64,000 nt of DNA from Vicia villosa (taxonomy: Eukaryota > Streptophyta > Magnoliopsida > Fabales > Fabaceae). The translations under genes were made by a program, and so were the position numbers. Position 1 is the stretch's first letter; each line of letters opens with the position of its first letter. Below, in pieces: positions 12,305-24,360 of the stretch. The stretch lies in contig NC_081183.1 in NCBI RefSeq assembly GCF_029867415.1, positions 15,496,404 to 15,560,403 of the forward strand, given 5' to 3'. The notes under the pieces were generated by a model. It was not told the DNA's origin and did not search any database. It saw nothing but the letters and a program-made list of their open reading frames with translations.

Positions 12305-14515
12305 TGTAACACTTCAATTTAGAATATTCTATTTATTCGAGTTATTTGTAAATTATTCGTATTTTATTTAATTAGATGTGGTTTTGATTCATTTAATTTG
12401 GGTGTGAAGGTGTATGTTCACGAGATGGAGTGTAAAGAGTGAGTAGAGGTTATTAAAACTTTGATTGGAATTCTTTTAGAATTATTTAATAGATAAAATA
12501 ATATTATTTAGTAATTTATTTAATTTAATATGAAAAATAGAGAAGTTGGGTCAAAAGTAGGATTGTGAGAAGTAGAGGGGAGGAAGGAGTAAGAGCGGAT
12601 TAAAATTGGGTAATAATTATAATTATTAATAGAATTACCCTAAGTATATTATTATTACTATATTTTATTATTATGATTAAAATAATAAGACTAAATAGAA
12701 TTTGAAGAGAAAGGACACTGGAAATTTATGAATAAGCGAGGGTAGAAGGGAGAAATCCAATTTAAGGGTTTTGTTATTTTAAAAAGGAAGTCGAGAGGTC
12801 AGGGAGAGTTTTTCTATCCGTGCGTGAAAAATAGAGAGAAAAAAGCTAGAACAGGGGATTGAGAAAGAGAAGACAAAGAGGTTGGGAGAGAATAACATCA
12901 AGCAACAACTTTTCAATCGCTGTTAGGATAACCAGGTAAGAGGAGAATTGATTCAATAATGGGCATATGCAGGAGGGGTGGAATGAGAAGTCCTTAACCT
13001 CCAGTAGGGTTTTCCTTATTCTTATGGATTGATGATAATCTATTAAATAATGATGCAATTATGTTTTTATATGTCATGAGTTGGTGTGCAATAATGTTTT
13101 CCTGCTATGGTATTTTGTGTTCATGAACTAATTGATTCATTGATGAATGTGAGTGAATTTCGGTGTTTTAAGGTCTAATTATAATGGATCAATTCATAAT
13201 AGAAACATACTTTTTTTATGTTCTGAGATTAAATGATGTTATAATCACGTTAGATTGTGATTTTAGGGAGTTCGAGTGGTTATAATTGGAATTGGTTTGA
13301 GGGATGAGGGGTAGAATATGCAGAATGTGAGTGATATATGGAAACTGAAATTTTTAGAAAATTAAATTATGTAAATCGATTGACATCATGTGTTAATCAA
13401 TTGCATCAGTGTAAAATTTGAAGAAAAAAAATAACAATGTCAATCAATTGACTCAGCCATACGATCGATTAATTCTTGAAAATTTGGAAACAGAGGCAAG
13501 GGCGTGTGGTGTCAATCTATTGACATCCTATGTCAATTCTGAAATTGAATTATGTTTTATTTTCTGATAAATTATGTCGTAACTTTAGTTTCATAGGTCC
13601 AAATGGCGTGCCATTTCAAGTATTAGAAAGTTAGCGCGGAGCACTATACCATGGTGATGGTTTGAGAATTTAATTATGTATGTATGATGAATGAAGAGGA
13701 AATCGTAGAAATGCGTGTGATGTGTTTTCATGTTATTATGAAGAGGAAATAACCATAAATCAATTGTGTTGTTCTATAATATTGAGTACTAATCCTACTG
13801 ATTATGTTATATTATGAATAATTGATGTTGATGTTGTATTGAATGTTGTAAATTGTGATATTGATGTGATGTTGTATGATCATGAGTTATGTTGATGAAT
13901 TAAGTGATGTTGAATATAACTATGTGTAAAATTAATTATATGTTGAATTATGGAATATGTGATGTTCTTATGTTGAGGATGTTGATGTGGATGATGTTGT
14001 TATGATGGTGATGTTATGTTGAGGTTATTGTACAATATTGATGTTGTTGTTATGTTGATGAGTAATAGTTCGAGTAAGGGCTATTATCATTGAGTCAATG
14101 CATATTTTGTTTATTGTCGAGAAGGGACTTTAAACATTATGTTGTTGTTGCATTGACGTGTTTTGATATGAATTCATGATGTCGTTTTCGTTGATGAAAG
14201 AGGCAAAGTGTAATTCGAGCATGGTGGACTAGTGACTTGTCCCAAATTTCAGCAGGGTGGATTCGGGGTTCGAGTAGGGTGAACCCGGTTCCTTAGTGAA
14301 CCAATTGTTAATTATATGGTACCACGTGCATATGAGCTTAGTTGATGTTGTGAGTCTTATTGCATAAGTTTAAATGGTTGATGTGTGATTATGAAGTGTA
14401 TGATGGTGAGTTATATCTAATTATAATGTGTATGATGGTGAGTTAGGTGTGAGAATGTGTTGGTGTGTTTGATGGAATATGCATGTAGATATTTGTGATT
14501 CTACCTTGCAGCTTA
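12305..14515 (+). mobile_element. Ty3/gypsy 3' LTR, truncated
   Basis: Starts TGTAACACTTC directly after a polypurine tract, the expected 3' LTR position. It contains the GGTACCACGTGCAT block that also occurs (as GGTACCACATGCAT) in the neighbouring gypsy LTR, and a cluster of AATCGATTGAC-type motifs at 13374-13524. It is cut off at 14515 by a copia LTR; its own 3' terminus was not found. Confidence 0.65.
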
Positions 14516-15832
14516 TGTAAGTTCAAATTGTGCCTAAGAGGGGGTGAATAAGATAATTTAAACTTTTATCGGTTTTTTGTGATGATGGTAATATTTTCCT
14601 GATTTATGGTGATGTTATGAAAGATGTAAAGTGCAGAAAAATAAATGACACAAGGATATATCCAGGTTCCCCTCACAATCCGAGAGTACTCCAGTCCCCT
14701 TTCAACATGAAAGAGACTTTACTATTGTTTGTGACTTGTACAAGACCCACACAAACACCAAGAACAATCTTTTTGGATTTTACACTAAGTCCACTAAGAG
14801 AACAATCCTCTCCAAGTGACTTTCTTGCTTCCAACAATCCTGGATAACAAGCAATTACAAAACACTTTTGGAAAATATTTGAGTAGTAAAGTTGATGAAC
14901 ATATATCAATCACTAGGATTGATCTTCTCTTCCAAACAAGCAATTTATGATGACAATATAGTGCTCAAGTGTTTATGAGAATGATATGAATTTTCTGGAA
15001 TGTTATGAACATACATGTAGAAAATTCTTTATGAAATATTAAGAACAAAAACACTTCTTTGAAAATTTGAGTGAAAGATATGATATTAAATTGCAATGGA
15101 AGATGTGATTTTTAATTTGAAATTTTATATATTTATAATTGCATAACACCTTTATGAAACATGGTAAAATTTTGAGACATTTTCATGAAAGTTTGTAATA
15201 ATTTAGAATAGCAATGGTTCATGAAAAAAAAAACATAATTTAAAATTTTGTACGCGGTCACTTGACTTAACAAGTTCGCAGCATTTTTCAAATTTCAAAT
15301 TTAAAAATACTGTTTCAGAACGTTGTAAATTGTGACGGTTTTTATGTTATTACGGCAGGTCAAAATGTCACAATTTACCAAAAACTGCATGTTTGAAAAA
15401 AATTGAAAATTTGTCTAATTATTTGAACCAACCTAATGCAACATCTATTAATTTATTCAAGTCAATATATATTATTTGAAAGTGATTTAACATGGTTCAA
15501 ACATGATAAAAAATTATATTTAAAAGTGATTTAACATGGTTCAAATATGATTAAAATATTATATTTGAAAGTGATTTTGAACACAAATGACCAATGCATG
15601 CAAGTGATTTTTTGGAGAATAATTTGAGCACTAAAATTATCAATATAATTGCATGCTTGTACCTCTATCAATCAAGATCCATGTTTAGTCTTTAACTTTA
15701 ATCTTGAATAATTTGGTGCTAGCGTTTGCTCATGATAAGACTTGGACACTTGAATTGATACATTGTTCTTGAAGCTTTTTCCATACCTTTTTTATATGAT
15801 TATTTGACTTTCACTTTGTCTTCATCAAAACA
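14516..15832 (-). mobile_element. Ty1/copia LTR, solo copy
   Basis: Begins TGTAAGTTCAAATTGTGCC on the plus strand and probably ends at ...CATCAAAACA. About 1.3 kb. The first 500 bp clearly match the copia LTR at 22155-23247, but the second half has diverged, so the two look like different members of one family rather than the two LTRs of one element. Flanking 5-bp target repeats were not found. It carries a 12-bp inverted pair, GTAAATTGTGAC (15325-15336) and GTCACAATTTAC (15367-15378). Confidence 0.7.
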
Positions 15833-16597
15833 CATTGGATGGAGTGTAACACCCGCATTTTCTTATTTATTAATTTAATTTAATTTTAAATTAAGAATTT
15901 AGCCTTTTAAGGGATTTATCAGTAAAATTACGGGTTATAGGCAGTTGGGCCAAGTGTTGATATTAGTAAAGAGGGGGTGTTAAGTGGTTAAGCTCATTAC
16001 TAATTTATTTTATGTTTTCATAAAATAAAGGAAAATAAGGAAAAAGGAGTTAGAACGTGAAAAGAGAAGCTGAAGGAGAGAACTGAAGAACGTGAAAGAG
16101 GAACCAAAGAGGAAGATGACCAAATCAAGAACTTGGCTAAGGTAAGGGGGGACTCTTCCAATTACCATCTCTTATCGTGTTATGAATGATAGGGCATGAT
16201 TAGGGATATTGTTAAGGTCAATTTGATCATATGTCAGAGTTAGGTTTTGGGATAATTTTAATAGAAGTTGAATAATTGATGAATACCTCTGTGAATTCTA
16301 TATAGAATTGTATGTTAATTGATATTTATGTTGTGGGTATTGTATCAATTGCTGTGTTGTGATTGTTCTTCCTAGAAAACCAAATCTGAACATATGAGTT
16401 CTAATTGATTGATGAGAAATTGGGTCTTGGATGTGTAAAACTAATATAGGGTAATAGATTAATGAAGTTGAATGAATTCTATAAGTTAAAACATGTTTAA
16501 GTGTTGTGTTGGGACCCAAATCGCAGCTTGTTATGAGTGAAAACGAGTGGAAAACGGACTGGTGAGAATTTGCAGATTTTTGGGAGAACACTGGTGT

Positions 16598-16749
16598 TTT
16601 GCGTATGGGATGAGGCCATACGCGTATGAGTGTGTTGATACGCGTATGGGAAATCTTAGTGGGAAATCAGTTCTGTTGATACGCGTATGGGTTGACTGAT
16701 ATGCGTATGAGTATTGGTGATAAGCGTACGGGAGGTATCATACGCGTAT
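16598..16749. repeat. Cluster of ATACGCGTAT palindromes in an LTR
   Basis: Perfect palindromes ATACGCGTAT at 16618-16627, 16638-16647, 16679-16688 and 16740-16749. One- or two-base variants lie at 16598, 16699 and 16720. Spacing is 20-61 bp. Role unknown; comparable clusters with other cores lie in two neighbouring LTRs. Confidence 0.9.
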
Positions 16750-17557
16750 GGCTGCTGTGTGTTAAATTTTTTGTTTTTGTGATTTTTTTGAAAAGTTCAA
16801 TGATGCGTAACTTTCAAACCGTATGTCCGTTTTTAGTGTCGTTTCGAGTATGATGAATCTTATGAGATAACCTATGTGTTTAAATGATTAAATGAGGTGT
16901 AGCTTTCAATTAATTTTGAATCATGAATTTATTGCTTGATGAATGATGTATTGTACATATATGTGATGAGATGTGACAATACATGCTATGTTTTAAACAT
17001 GATTCGTATGATGATTTATTTGATTGTGTGATGGAGCTTATGAGATATTTCATGTGATGATATGAGTATGATGTGAATACTTTGTTTGTTTGATGGATGA
17101 TATATTGTTGACATATATGATGAGATGTGACAATATGAGATGTGTTGAATGATGTGAATACATGTATATTCTTATTATTGATGATGATGATGATGATTAG
17201 TGTAATACATGTATGTTCTGTAATGATGGTGATGATGATTGATTTGTGAAGAATGATGCTGATACATATACATACTTTTGATGATGATGATGATGATGAT
17301 AATGATGGTATAAGTATGTTGTGTATGTTGCATTCATTTCATAGTCATTTGATGAGGGATGAATCCTAATGATGAGGGGATTCAGTGAAGGGCATAATTC
17401 CTATTGTGTGGAATTTGTGCTGGCAGGGCCGTATCTTGACGATGTTGGATCGGTCGGTGGGTTATTCCCATTGATGATGTTTGGTACCACATGCATAGAG
17501 TTAGTTGCATTCATATGCATGAATTTGATAACATGACTGAATGTACTTCATTGTTAT

Positions 17558-20473
17558 TAGGGGTGTGCAAAAAAAACAATAACCATAAACCAAATCTATA
17601 TCCAAATTAGTCCATATTTAAAAGTCCATCCCAAAATAAAATTTTAAAACCGGTGGCCCATTTCTTCAAAACCAAAAAAAAACGGAAACCATTTATCAAT
17701 TTGGATCAGCTTATCGGTTTCCAAATTTGAGACTCCCAACTCTCTCTTTCGCTTGCTGCTGTCACAATCTTCAATTGCTAAACCCCAATTCTCAAATTGG
17801 CAACACCACCTTCCAATTGCTAAACCCTAATTCTCCTTCACCTTCTCCATCTCCGATTCTCTTTACCGTTTCTCTCTCATTCCACCCAATCTTCGATCCC
17901 AGTCTCACGATTGAACCTTCGTGTCGGAAACTCTTGAAGGTATGCAAAACTCTAACTTCTCTCTATTACTTCTCTACTTTAGGTATTTCGAAAGTTACAC
18001 TGGATTTTTTGAAGATTATTCAAAACGCCTTTTGAAGATTATTTGAAACCCCTTTTGAAATTATTCGAAAGTAACATTCTTAATGTTGTTTTTGTTTTTA
18101 TGCGTTACAAGAGTGATATATGCTTGGTGATGATGGTTGTTGGATTAATGTATCAGAAAAGTATGTTTTAATGTGAATCAAATAGCTTTAAATGAAACCA
18201 CTTCCAATGTTACCTAAAGAACAGAAAAATGCATTCATGTTTTTTTCCAACATCTCAATGATATTAAAACTAAAGGGTCTGTCATAATTGTAAAATAAAT
18301 GAAGACTGATCATATTTTCATTACGCTCTTCGCAGTCGGTGTTAGAGGTAACCAAGTTTCTGAAATTTTTTCTAAGTTAGCTAAGTTGTTGAAATATTTG
18401 TGATACTGAAATTTAATATATTTGGTGTCTTAGTGTTGTTTATTGCCTTTTTGAAATTGAATTTTCAGGTTTGTTTTGAACAGATTATGTTTAGGAAAAT
18501 GCTTTGAACAAATTCTCTATGAACATGATGCTCAATATTCAACAATATTGTTGTGATTTTATGAGACATCTGCTAGATATTCTACTCCCCCTCAGACTGA
18601 AACTTACTATGTTTCGAACAAATCCTTTAAATCTGAACAAGATTCAAACAATGGCTTGAAATATGTATCTAATCTAGAATTTGTTGTCTAAGATTGAGAA
18701 GCTTTAGTAGACAAGTCTTTCTTTATGGTCCAGTTTTGTTCTTAGTCTTATGTCCCATCATGTATTTAGCATTATTGCTCACTGTCTTGTAGATCAAGGA
18801 AAATAACTATCTTGTAGATCAAGGAAAATAACATGATAAGCTAATTATTTTTTGCTAAAATAGGCATAGGGTTTTGTCTGAATGTATGTATCATTATTCA
18901 TTAGTACAATTATTTTGCATAGGCCTGTGTTAATCTTCTATTATTTATTGCTACTACTAAATGTATATTTTGGCCTCAATCAATAGCATGTTTTTTGTTA
19001 TTTGTAAATGCAGTATGAATAGATCATGTATGAATAATTCTAAAGTTCGTTTCTGTATGTGTCCCTGACTCAACCTCTGGACTACATTTGGTAAAGCTTT
19101 TATATTGAATATCTACTCTATTAATTGATATTGAGTTCACATTTAGTTAGTCCTATTTGATTTATATGCATCCTACTGTCTGTATTAATTTGTCCATTAC
19201 CAACTATATTAAGTACATTTTTTTAATGTGGTGGTTATCATCATGCACTAACTACTCTACAATTTTATATATACTCATCAAAGTTAATATATTATATATA
19301 CTCATGAAAATGGGCCATGTGAGTGGTTCTTTTAGTAGTTTAAAATGTGTATGATAACGAATGGAGATTGATTCCCTCTGTTTATTCAAAGTCAAAGAAG
19401 GTGGTATATGTGTAGAACTGAGCCATTTAGTGGTAGCAGCAAGTGTGGTGAAGATGGATATGCCATTATTTTTCCTAACTATAGGAGTTTTGCTTTTGTC
19501 CTCAAACAGATGTATTAGAACCTAAAACTATATCCCTAAGATTCTCTTCTATTTTAATATCATTGATGTTAATCACAGGTTAATTTTTTTATATATAGAA
19601 TTACTTTAATGGTAACATTCACCTATCTAATTTTGTTATATATAGAATTACTTTAATAGTTTGATTCCTTTTCACTTATGTTGAGATTCATCAATATACT
19701 AAGTTATACCTTGTGTTAAATGACTGTGATACTAATTTACATTTGAATTGTGAATATGTTGCAGGCTTGACGACACCAAGAAGGCTTATGTAAGGTTGAC
19801 TCCTAATTACGGTGTATTGGATGTTGGTCGATAATTCTGTTTCGAGTGTTATTAGTATCTAGTTTTTTTACTTTTGCAAATTAGTCCGTGCTTTTGTTTT
19901 TCCTGCATTATTTTGGTTATGTATTGAAGTTGTATTCGTCTAAACTGTATTTGTTTGAATTAGTAAAGTACTTATTTTAGAGACTATTTCTTTTTCACTT
20001 TCTAAAGGAAGTGTTTTTAATCAAGATATTGTTAATGAAGATTATAAGAGTCAAATTTAAACCAATTTATTTATTTTTTAATAATTTTTTTAGAAACAAA
20101 CTAATTTTAGAACTAATTAAAAAAGGATGGTTAAAAAAAATAAAACTATTTTTTTGATATAAAACTGGTTTTAAAAACAGACTGATTTTAAAAGTGGTTT
20201 TTCTAAAAATTGGTTTTAAATTGCTTTTTTTAAAAAAACTGGTTTTAAAACTGGTTTTTTAAAAGAAAAAAAACTGGTTTTGAGAGAACCGGTTTAAAAC
20301 CGTTTTTTTTTGTTAAAACTGGTTTTTATAAAAAACCGGTTTAGAACCGAACCAAACCATATGTAAACCGGTTTTAAAAAAATAAACTGGTTTTAATAAA
20401 ATGGTTTTAAGATCCAAACCAAACCATATATATGGTTCAATTTGGTTTGGTTATTGGTCCATGCACACCCCTA
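17558..20473 (+). mobile_element. Non-autonomous hAT-like element carrying host gene pieces
   Basis: 2916 bp bounded by perfect 12-bp inverted ends TAGGGGTGTGCA / TGCACACCCCTA, extended imperfectly (CAATAACC and AACCAAAT blocks), and by an exact 8-bp target duplication ATTGTTAT (17550-17557 and 20474-20481), the hallmark of the hAT superfamily. No transposase is seen. Inside are a leader-like C/T-rich segment (about 17727-17940) ending at a GT donor, about 1.8 kb of intron-like sequence, and an AG acceptor followed by a ribosomal protein L23a last-exon fragment (19766-19834). About 400 bp at the 3' end is packed with ACTGGTTTTAAAA-type subterminal repeats (20060-20460). Confidence 0.85.
19766..19834 (+). 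pseudogene. Ribosomal protein L23a (RPL23A) last-exon fragment, captured
   Basis: After an intron-like AG (19763-19764), the frame reads LDDTKKAYVRLTPNYGVLDV before ending GR-stop. Plant RPL23a proteins end with TKKAYVRLTPDYDALDV plus seven more residues. The match is 14 of 17 over that block, then is lost: the final residues are replaced and a TAA follows. None of the other RPL23a exons were seen in the element. It cannot make a functional ribosomal protein. It lies between the hAT ends, so it was probably carried in with the element. Confidence 0.8.
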
Positions 20474-21554
20474 ATTGTTATGATTGGTAATATGTGTTAT
20501 GTGTGATGATGGACTATCTGAATATCGATGAATTGAGTGAATAATATAACTATTGATGTGTTGTTATTTATAACGCAATAATATTTGTTAATTGCGAATG
20601 AGACTCACCCTTACACTATATTTTTCAGATTGAGGATAGCGGCTTTTCGGCTTGGTGAGGATTAGCTCATAAGTCATCGTTTAGTTTAGCGTCAGGTGTC
20701 ATGCTCTGATATTGTAACACTGGGGAACAAAATGTTTCGAGTTTAATTGAATAACTTTATTTTATTTTAATTAATTTTGAGGATTATGGCATCGATGATG
20801 TGATGTTAATTTTGATGATTTATTCCGCTGTGTCAACATGATATATTATGAATTATGAGTTATAATGAAATGTTCCTTAGTGAATGCATGACAGTGACGG
20901 ATGATAATTGATTTATTTTAATTGTGACGCCCTTGTTTGCATGTTACTCTAATTTAATTATTAATTTTCGCGGGGGTTTAGAAGGGTGTTACATGGAGAG
21001 TCTTGACTTCATAGCTTATGATGTTTATCTTATTGATGTGAATTCTTACCCCTTTGTTATTGTTGTTATGGTCTGTGCTCCTCTTCGGAGTACAGATAAG
21101 CAGGTAGATGAGTAGATGCTTTAGAGTTGAAGCATTGTTTATTTTATCATTGTTATTTGTTAATGGAGAGTTGGATAATATACTCTTAATGTTTTGAGTT
21201 TTGTTGATCATGGAGGCTTGTGCCATAGCTGTTTTAATTTAAGTAAAGTAAATTTACGAGACTTATATTAATGTGATGCATGCTTAATGATGAAATTCCG
21301 CAGCAATGAAACACTGAGTGAAGGTGAGCATGCAATGACAGGTGTAGGTGAATATTTTATTTAATTGAATATGTGTCACCAAACATGTGTTTTTGATGAT
21401 GAGTAACATCCTAAATGTGAATATGTGCTTCCTATATGCTTTATTTTACAATATTAAGTGAGGGGATTTAGGGTGTTACATTTGTGGTATCAGAGTAGGT
21501 CAGCCTATTCGGACAGGTTATATGACGATGTTTGTTCCCTTGTATGCGATAATT

Positions 21555-22154
21555 GTATGTGAATATTGTTGATACTTTAAGATTAAGTTCATCATTAGTA
21601 AGAGTCTTACCAAGTGCTGTTAAATGACTTGTCAAGTGCACAAATCTTTTCTGCAAGTCGAGGATTGATTCTCTGGGCTGCATTCTGAATAACTCGTATT
21701 CTTGAGTCAACGTGTTTAATCAAGATCTTTTAACTTTAGCGGTTCCTTCATGAGTTTCTACTAAAGTATCTCATATTTCCTTCGCCATTGTGCATGTCGA
21801 AATACGAAAAAAAATTATCCATGCTGAGTGCACCTTGAAGAAAATTTATATTCTTCTTGTCTTAGAGGACCTTTTTCTCATCATCTTCATCTCATGATGC
21901 TTCGTAATTTATGGAGGCAACACCATTAACAATAATTCTTGGAAAGAAATAACCTTCTACAACTGCTTTCCAAACTTCTTTTCCTCGAGACTCTAAATGC
22001 GCCTTCATGCGTATTTCCCATAAATCAAAATATTAACCACAGGACAATGGAGGCTTGTTATTACTACCATCATCTTTAAAGACTGGATTTGCATTTGCGG
22101 AAGTCTTTATAGATCTTTAGGAACAGGTTACCTCTAACTTGCTCTGATGCCAAT
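21555..22154 (-). mobile_element. Ty1/copia gag remnant with primer-binding site
   Basis: On the minus strand the primer-binding site TGGCATCAGAGC lies next to the LTR at 22155. Gag follows, with KAHLESRGKEVWKAVVEGY (near 21950-22010) and, after stops and a frame change, TQEYELFRMQPRESILDL and HLTALGKTLTNDEL (near 21590-21700), the typical copia UBN2-type gag. At least five stops interrupt it. It ends abruptly near 21555, where the gypsy leader begins. Confidence 0.85.
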
Positions 22155-23247
22155 TGTAAGTTCAGATTGTGCCTAAGAGGGGGGTAAATTATGTACTTTA
22201 AAATATTTTTGGTTTTTGTGTAATGAAGGTGATTATTTTTCTGGTTTATGGTGATGTTTATCAAAGTAGGAAGTGCAGAAAAATAAAGAACGCAAGGATA
22301 TATTCTGGTTTCCCTCACAATCCAAGAGTACTCCAATCCGCTTTCAACAAAAAAAAAGATTTCACTATTGTTACGACTTGTACAAGACTAACAAGATCAA
22401 CAAGAACAATCTTCTCGTGATCAACCAAATTGATATGAGAACAATCCTCTAAAAAATAATTTCTCTTGCTTCCAACAAACCTTGACAGCAAGGTAAAACA
22501 AACCAAATATGGAGATAATTTTAAGTAAATAAGTTGGTGAACATATATCAATCACTAGGATTGTTCTTCTCTTTCAACCAAAACAATTTACAAAGATATA
22601 ATAATGCTCAAGTGTTTATGAATGAATTAGAAACTTTTCTGAAATTGTATGGAACAATGTGCAAAAATGTTTCAATGAAAATTCAATTATCAAACACTTG
22701 TATGAAAATATGTGAGATAAATGTGGTAAATTGTATTGAAAGAGGTGAGGAAATGAAATTTGATATGTATGATATTTATATGAGTATCATACCCTTTGAA
22801 AGGTTGTAAAATGATCAAACAATGCAATGGTCAAAGTTATAAAATAAAATTTCGCTTGGATCTAAAACAGAAAGAAAAAATCTCACTGGTTCAGTGGTAA
22901 CCGGTTACTTCATTCAAAACATGCCAAAAATATGCAAACAGAGTTACTGCCAAGTTAAGGTAACCGGTTACTTGACTTCATGTAACCGGTTACTCTGAAG
23001 CAAAACATGAAAAATTGTGAAAAAGACTTGAACCCAATGACAATGACATTTCATGAAGGTAATGCATAATGTATCTAATATTTTGAGCACTAAGATATAT
23101 CAATGTTTAAAGTTTAACTTGTACCAATTTTGAGTTTGAAGATTAATCAAAAAACTAATTTTCATCAAAGTTGCAAACTTGATCCAATGCCAGTTTTTTT
23201 ATTCATCCTTTTGATATTCATGCAAATGTATTGACTTCATCAAAACA
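22155..23247 (-). mobile_element. Ty1/copia 5' LTR
   Basis: Plus-strand start TGTAAGTTCAGATTGTGCC directly abuts the minus-strand primer-binding site, so this is the 5' LTR of the minus-strand copia element. The probable other end is ...CATCAAAACA at 23247 (1093 bp). It holds three perfect GTAACCGGTTAC palindromes at 22897-22908, 22960-22971 and 22982-22993. Confidence 0.75.
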
Positions 23248-23289
23248 TATACTTCATTTAAATTAGAGAGGCTTGACATTACAATTCGG

Positions 23290-23840
23290 AGTATGGAGAC
23301 AAGTAGTTAGGAATTCGTTCATAACATGATCTCTTTTTCTCGCATCTATGATGCTAGTGTGAGAGCATCGATGAAAGCTTCATAATTTTCCTGGTTGTTG
23401 GTGGGGAAAATTCAAAGAACAAAACTTAGGTACAATTCTTTATGTGTGGTTTTTACTATTTTCCAATAAAAATATAATAAATGTATAATTTTCTCTAACA
23501 CGTAAGCAAATTTCTCCTATTCTCACTCACTAAATGATATTTAAGTATATTTGTCATATTTTTATTGGAAAATAGTAAGAACCACACCTAAAGAATTGTA
23601 CCTAAGTTTTGTCCAAATTCAAAACATATAGACACCTCTAATACGAGCCCTTCGTTACTCTCAAGAATAAGATCGACTCCATTTCCTTCGCTATTTGTCG
23701 ATCCATCTATAAAAACTGTTCGCTTTGAGCATAGCTCTAAGGTGGGTTGGTTTCAAATCTTCAATGAAATCCGCAAGAACTTGGGCTTAGATGACCTTCC
23801 TTGATTCAAAAGAGATATCAAATTCCGATGCTATCTAGTT
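23290..23840 (-). mobile_element. Ty3/gypsy RNase H remnant split by a MITE
   Basis: Minus-strand frames give AQVLADFIEDLKPT (near 23750-23800), then FIDGSTNSEGNGVDLIL and EGLVLEVSICFEF (23625-23720), the gypsy RNase H core with its catalytic-Asp DGS motif. After the 198-bp MITE the match resumes with NYEAFIDALTLAS (near 23350-23400). Stops show that it is dead. It gives a clean before-and-after view of the MITE insertion. Confidence 0.8.
23417..23614. mobile_element. MULE-type MITE with 9-bp target duplication
   Basis: 198 bp, with long inverted ends of about 57 bp (ACAAAACTTAGGTACAATTC at one end, its reverse complement at the other, few mismatches) and a perfect 9-bp target duplication AAATTCAAA at 23408-23416 and 23615-23623. 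Nine-base duplications point to the Mutator superfamily. No coding capacity. Confidence 0.9.
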
Positions 23841-24360
23841 AGTTAATTATTTTTTGGATAGTTAATAGTTAGTTGTTAGTTAAGTATCTATTATGATCTC
23901 TTGAAATTCAAACAGTTTCTCATCCATGGATGAGATTGTATTCTCCCTAGTTCTAAAAGGTTGACAAAAACATAAAGAAATCAAAATATGTGATAACAAG
24001 CAATAAGCACATGCATGCATAACAATATTTTAGATTGTAGAATAAGAAGGCATCTTGAGCAAATACTTTGATGCCTTAAAATGAGCTACAAATTTTATTT
24101 AAACATCTTAATTTCATGTTTTGCTTATCCACAAGTTTTCAATCTATAAAGGACTTTATCATCTATATTCTAAAACTGTATAGAACAGAACACACTATAG
24201 CACAATGTTGAGGCCATAACCATCAATTTATTTGTTTACAATCTTCATTTTTCTCTTCAACACAAAGGACAATTAACACTATTTATTTTTTTCCTTCACT
24301 AGTATCGCCTCCGTGTTGAACAGCATCGTCGCCGCTTGACTGTCAAACAAGACTATAACA
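23841..24360. other. 3' flank of ETHE1
   Basis: AT-rich, no gene. Probably includes the ETHE1 3' untranslated region on the minus strand and the edge of old gypsy sequence (GTTAGTTAAT repeats near 23835-23885). Confidence 0.4.

Larger units (their letters stand above)
15847..21480 (+). mobile_element. Ty3/gypsy LTR interrupted by a hAT element
   Basis: Starts TGTAACACCCGC at 15847 and ends GGGTGTTACA at 21480, directly before a primer-binding site TGGTATCAGAG (21485-21495, matching initiator-Met tRNA). It is therefore a 5' LTR on the plus strand. Without the nested hAT element (17558-20473) it is about 2.7 kb. It includes a cluster of ATACGCGTAT palindromes (16618-16749), GAT trinucleotide-rich stretches (about 17175-17310) and GGTACCACATGCAT near 17482. 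Only about 75 bp of internal sequence follows before minus-strand copia gag begins. Confidence 0.7.

Noticed and set aside
14516..23247. A single copia element with LTRs at 14516 and 22155
   Set aside because: The second halves of the two LTRs do not match well, no target duplication was found, and gypsy sequence fills the space; two separate insertions fit better.
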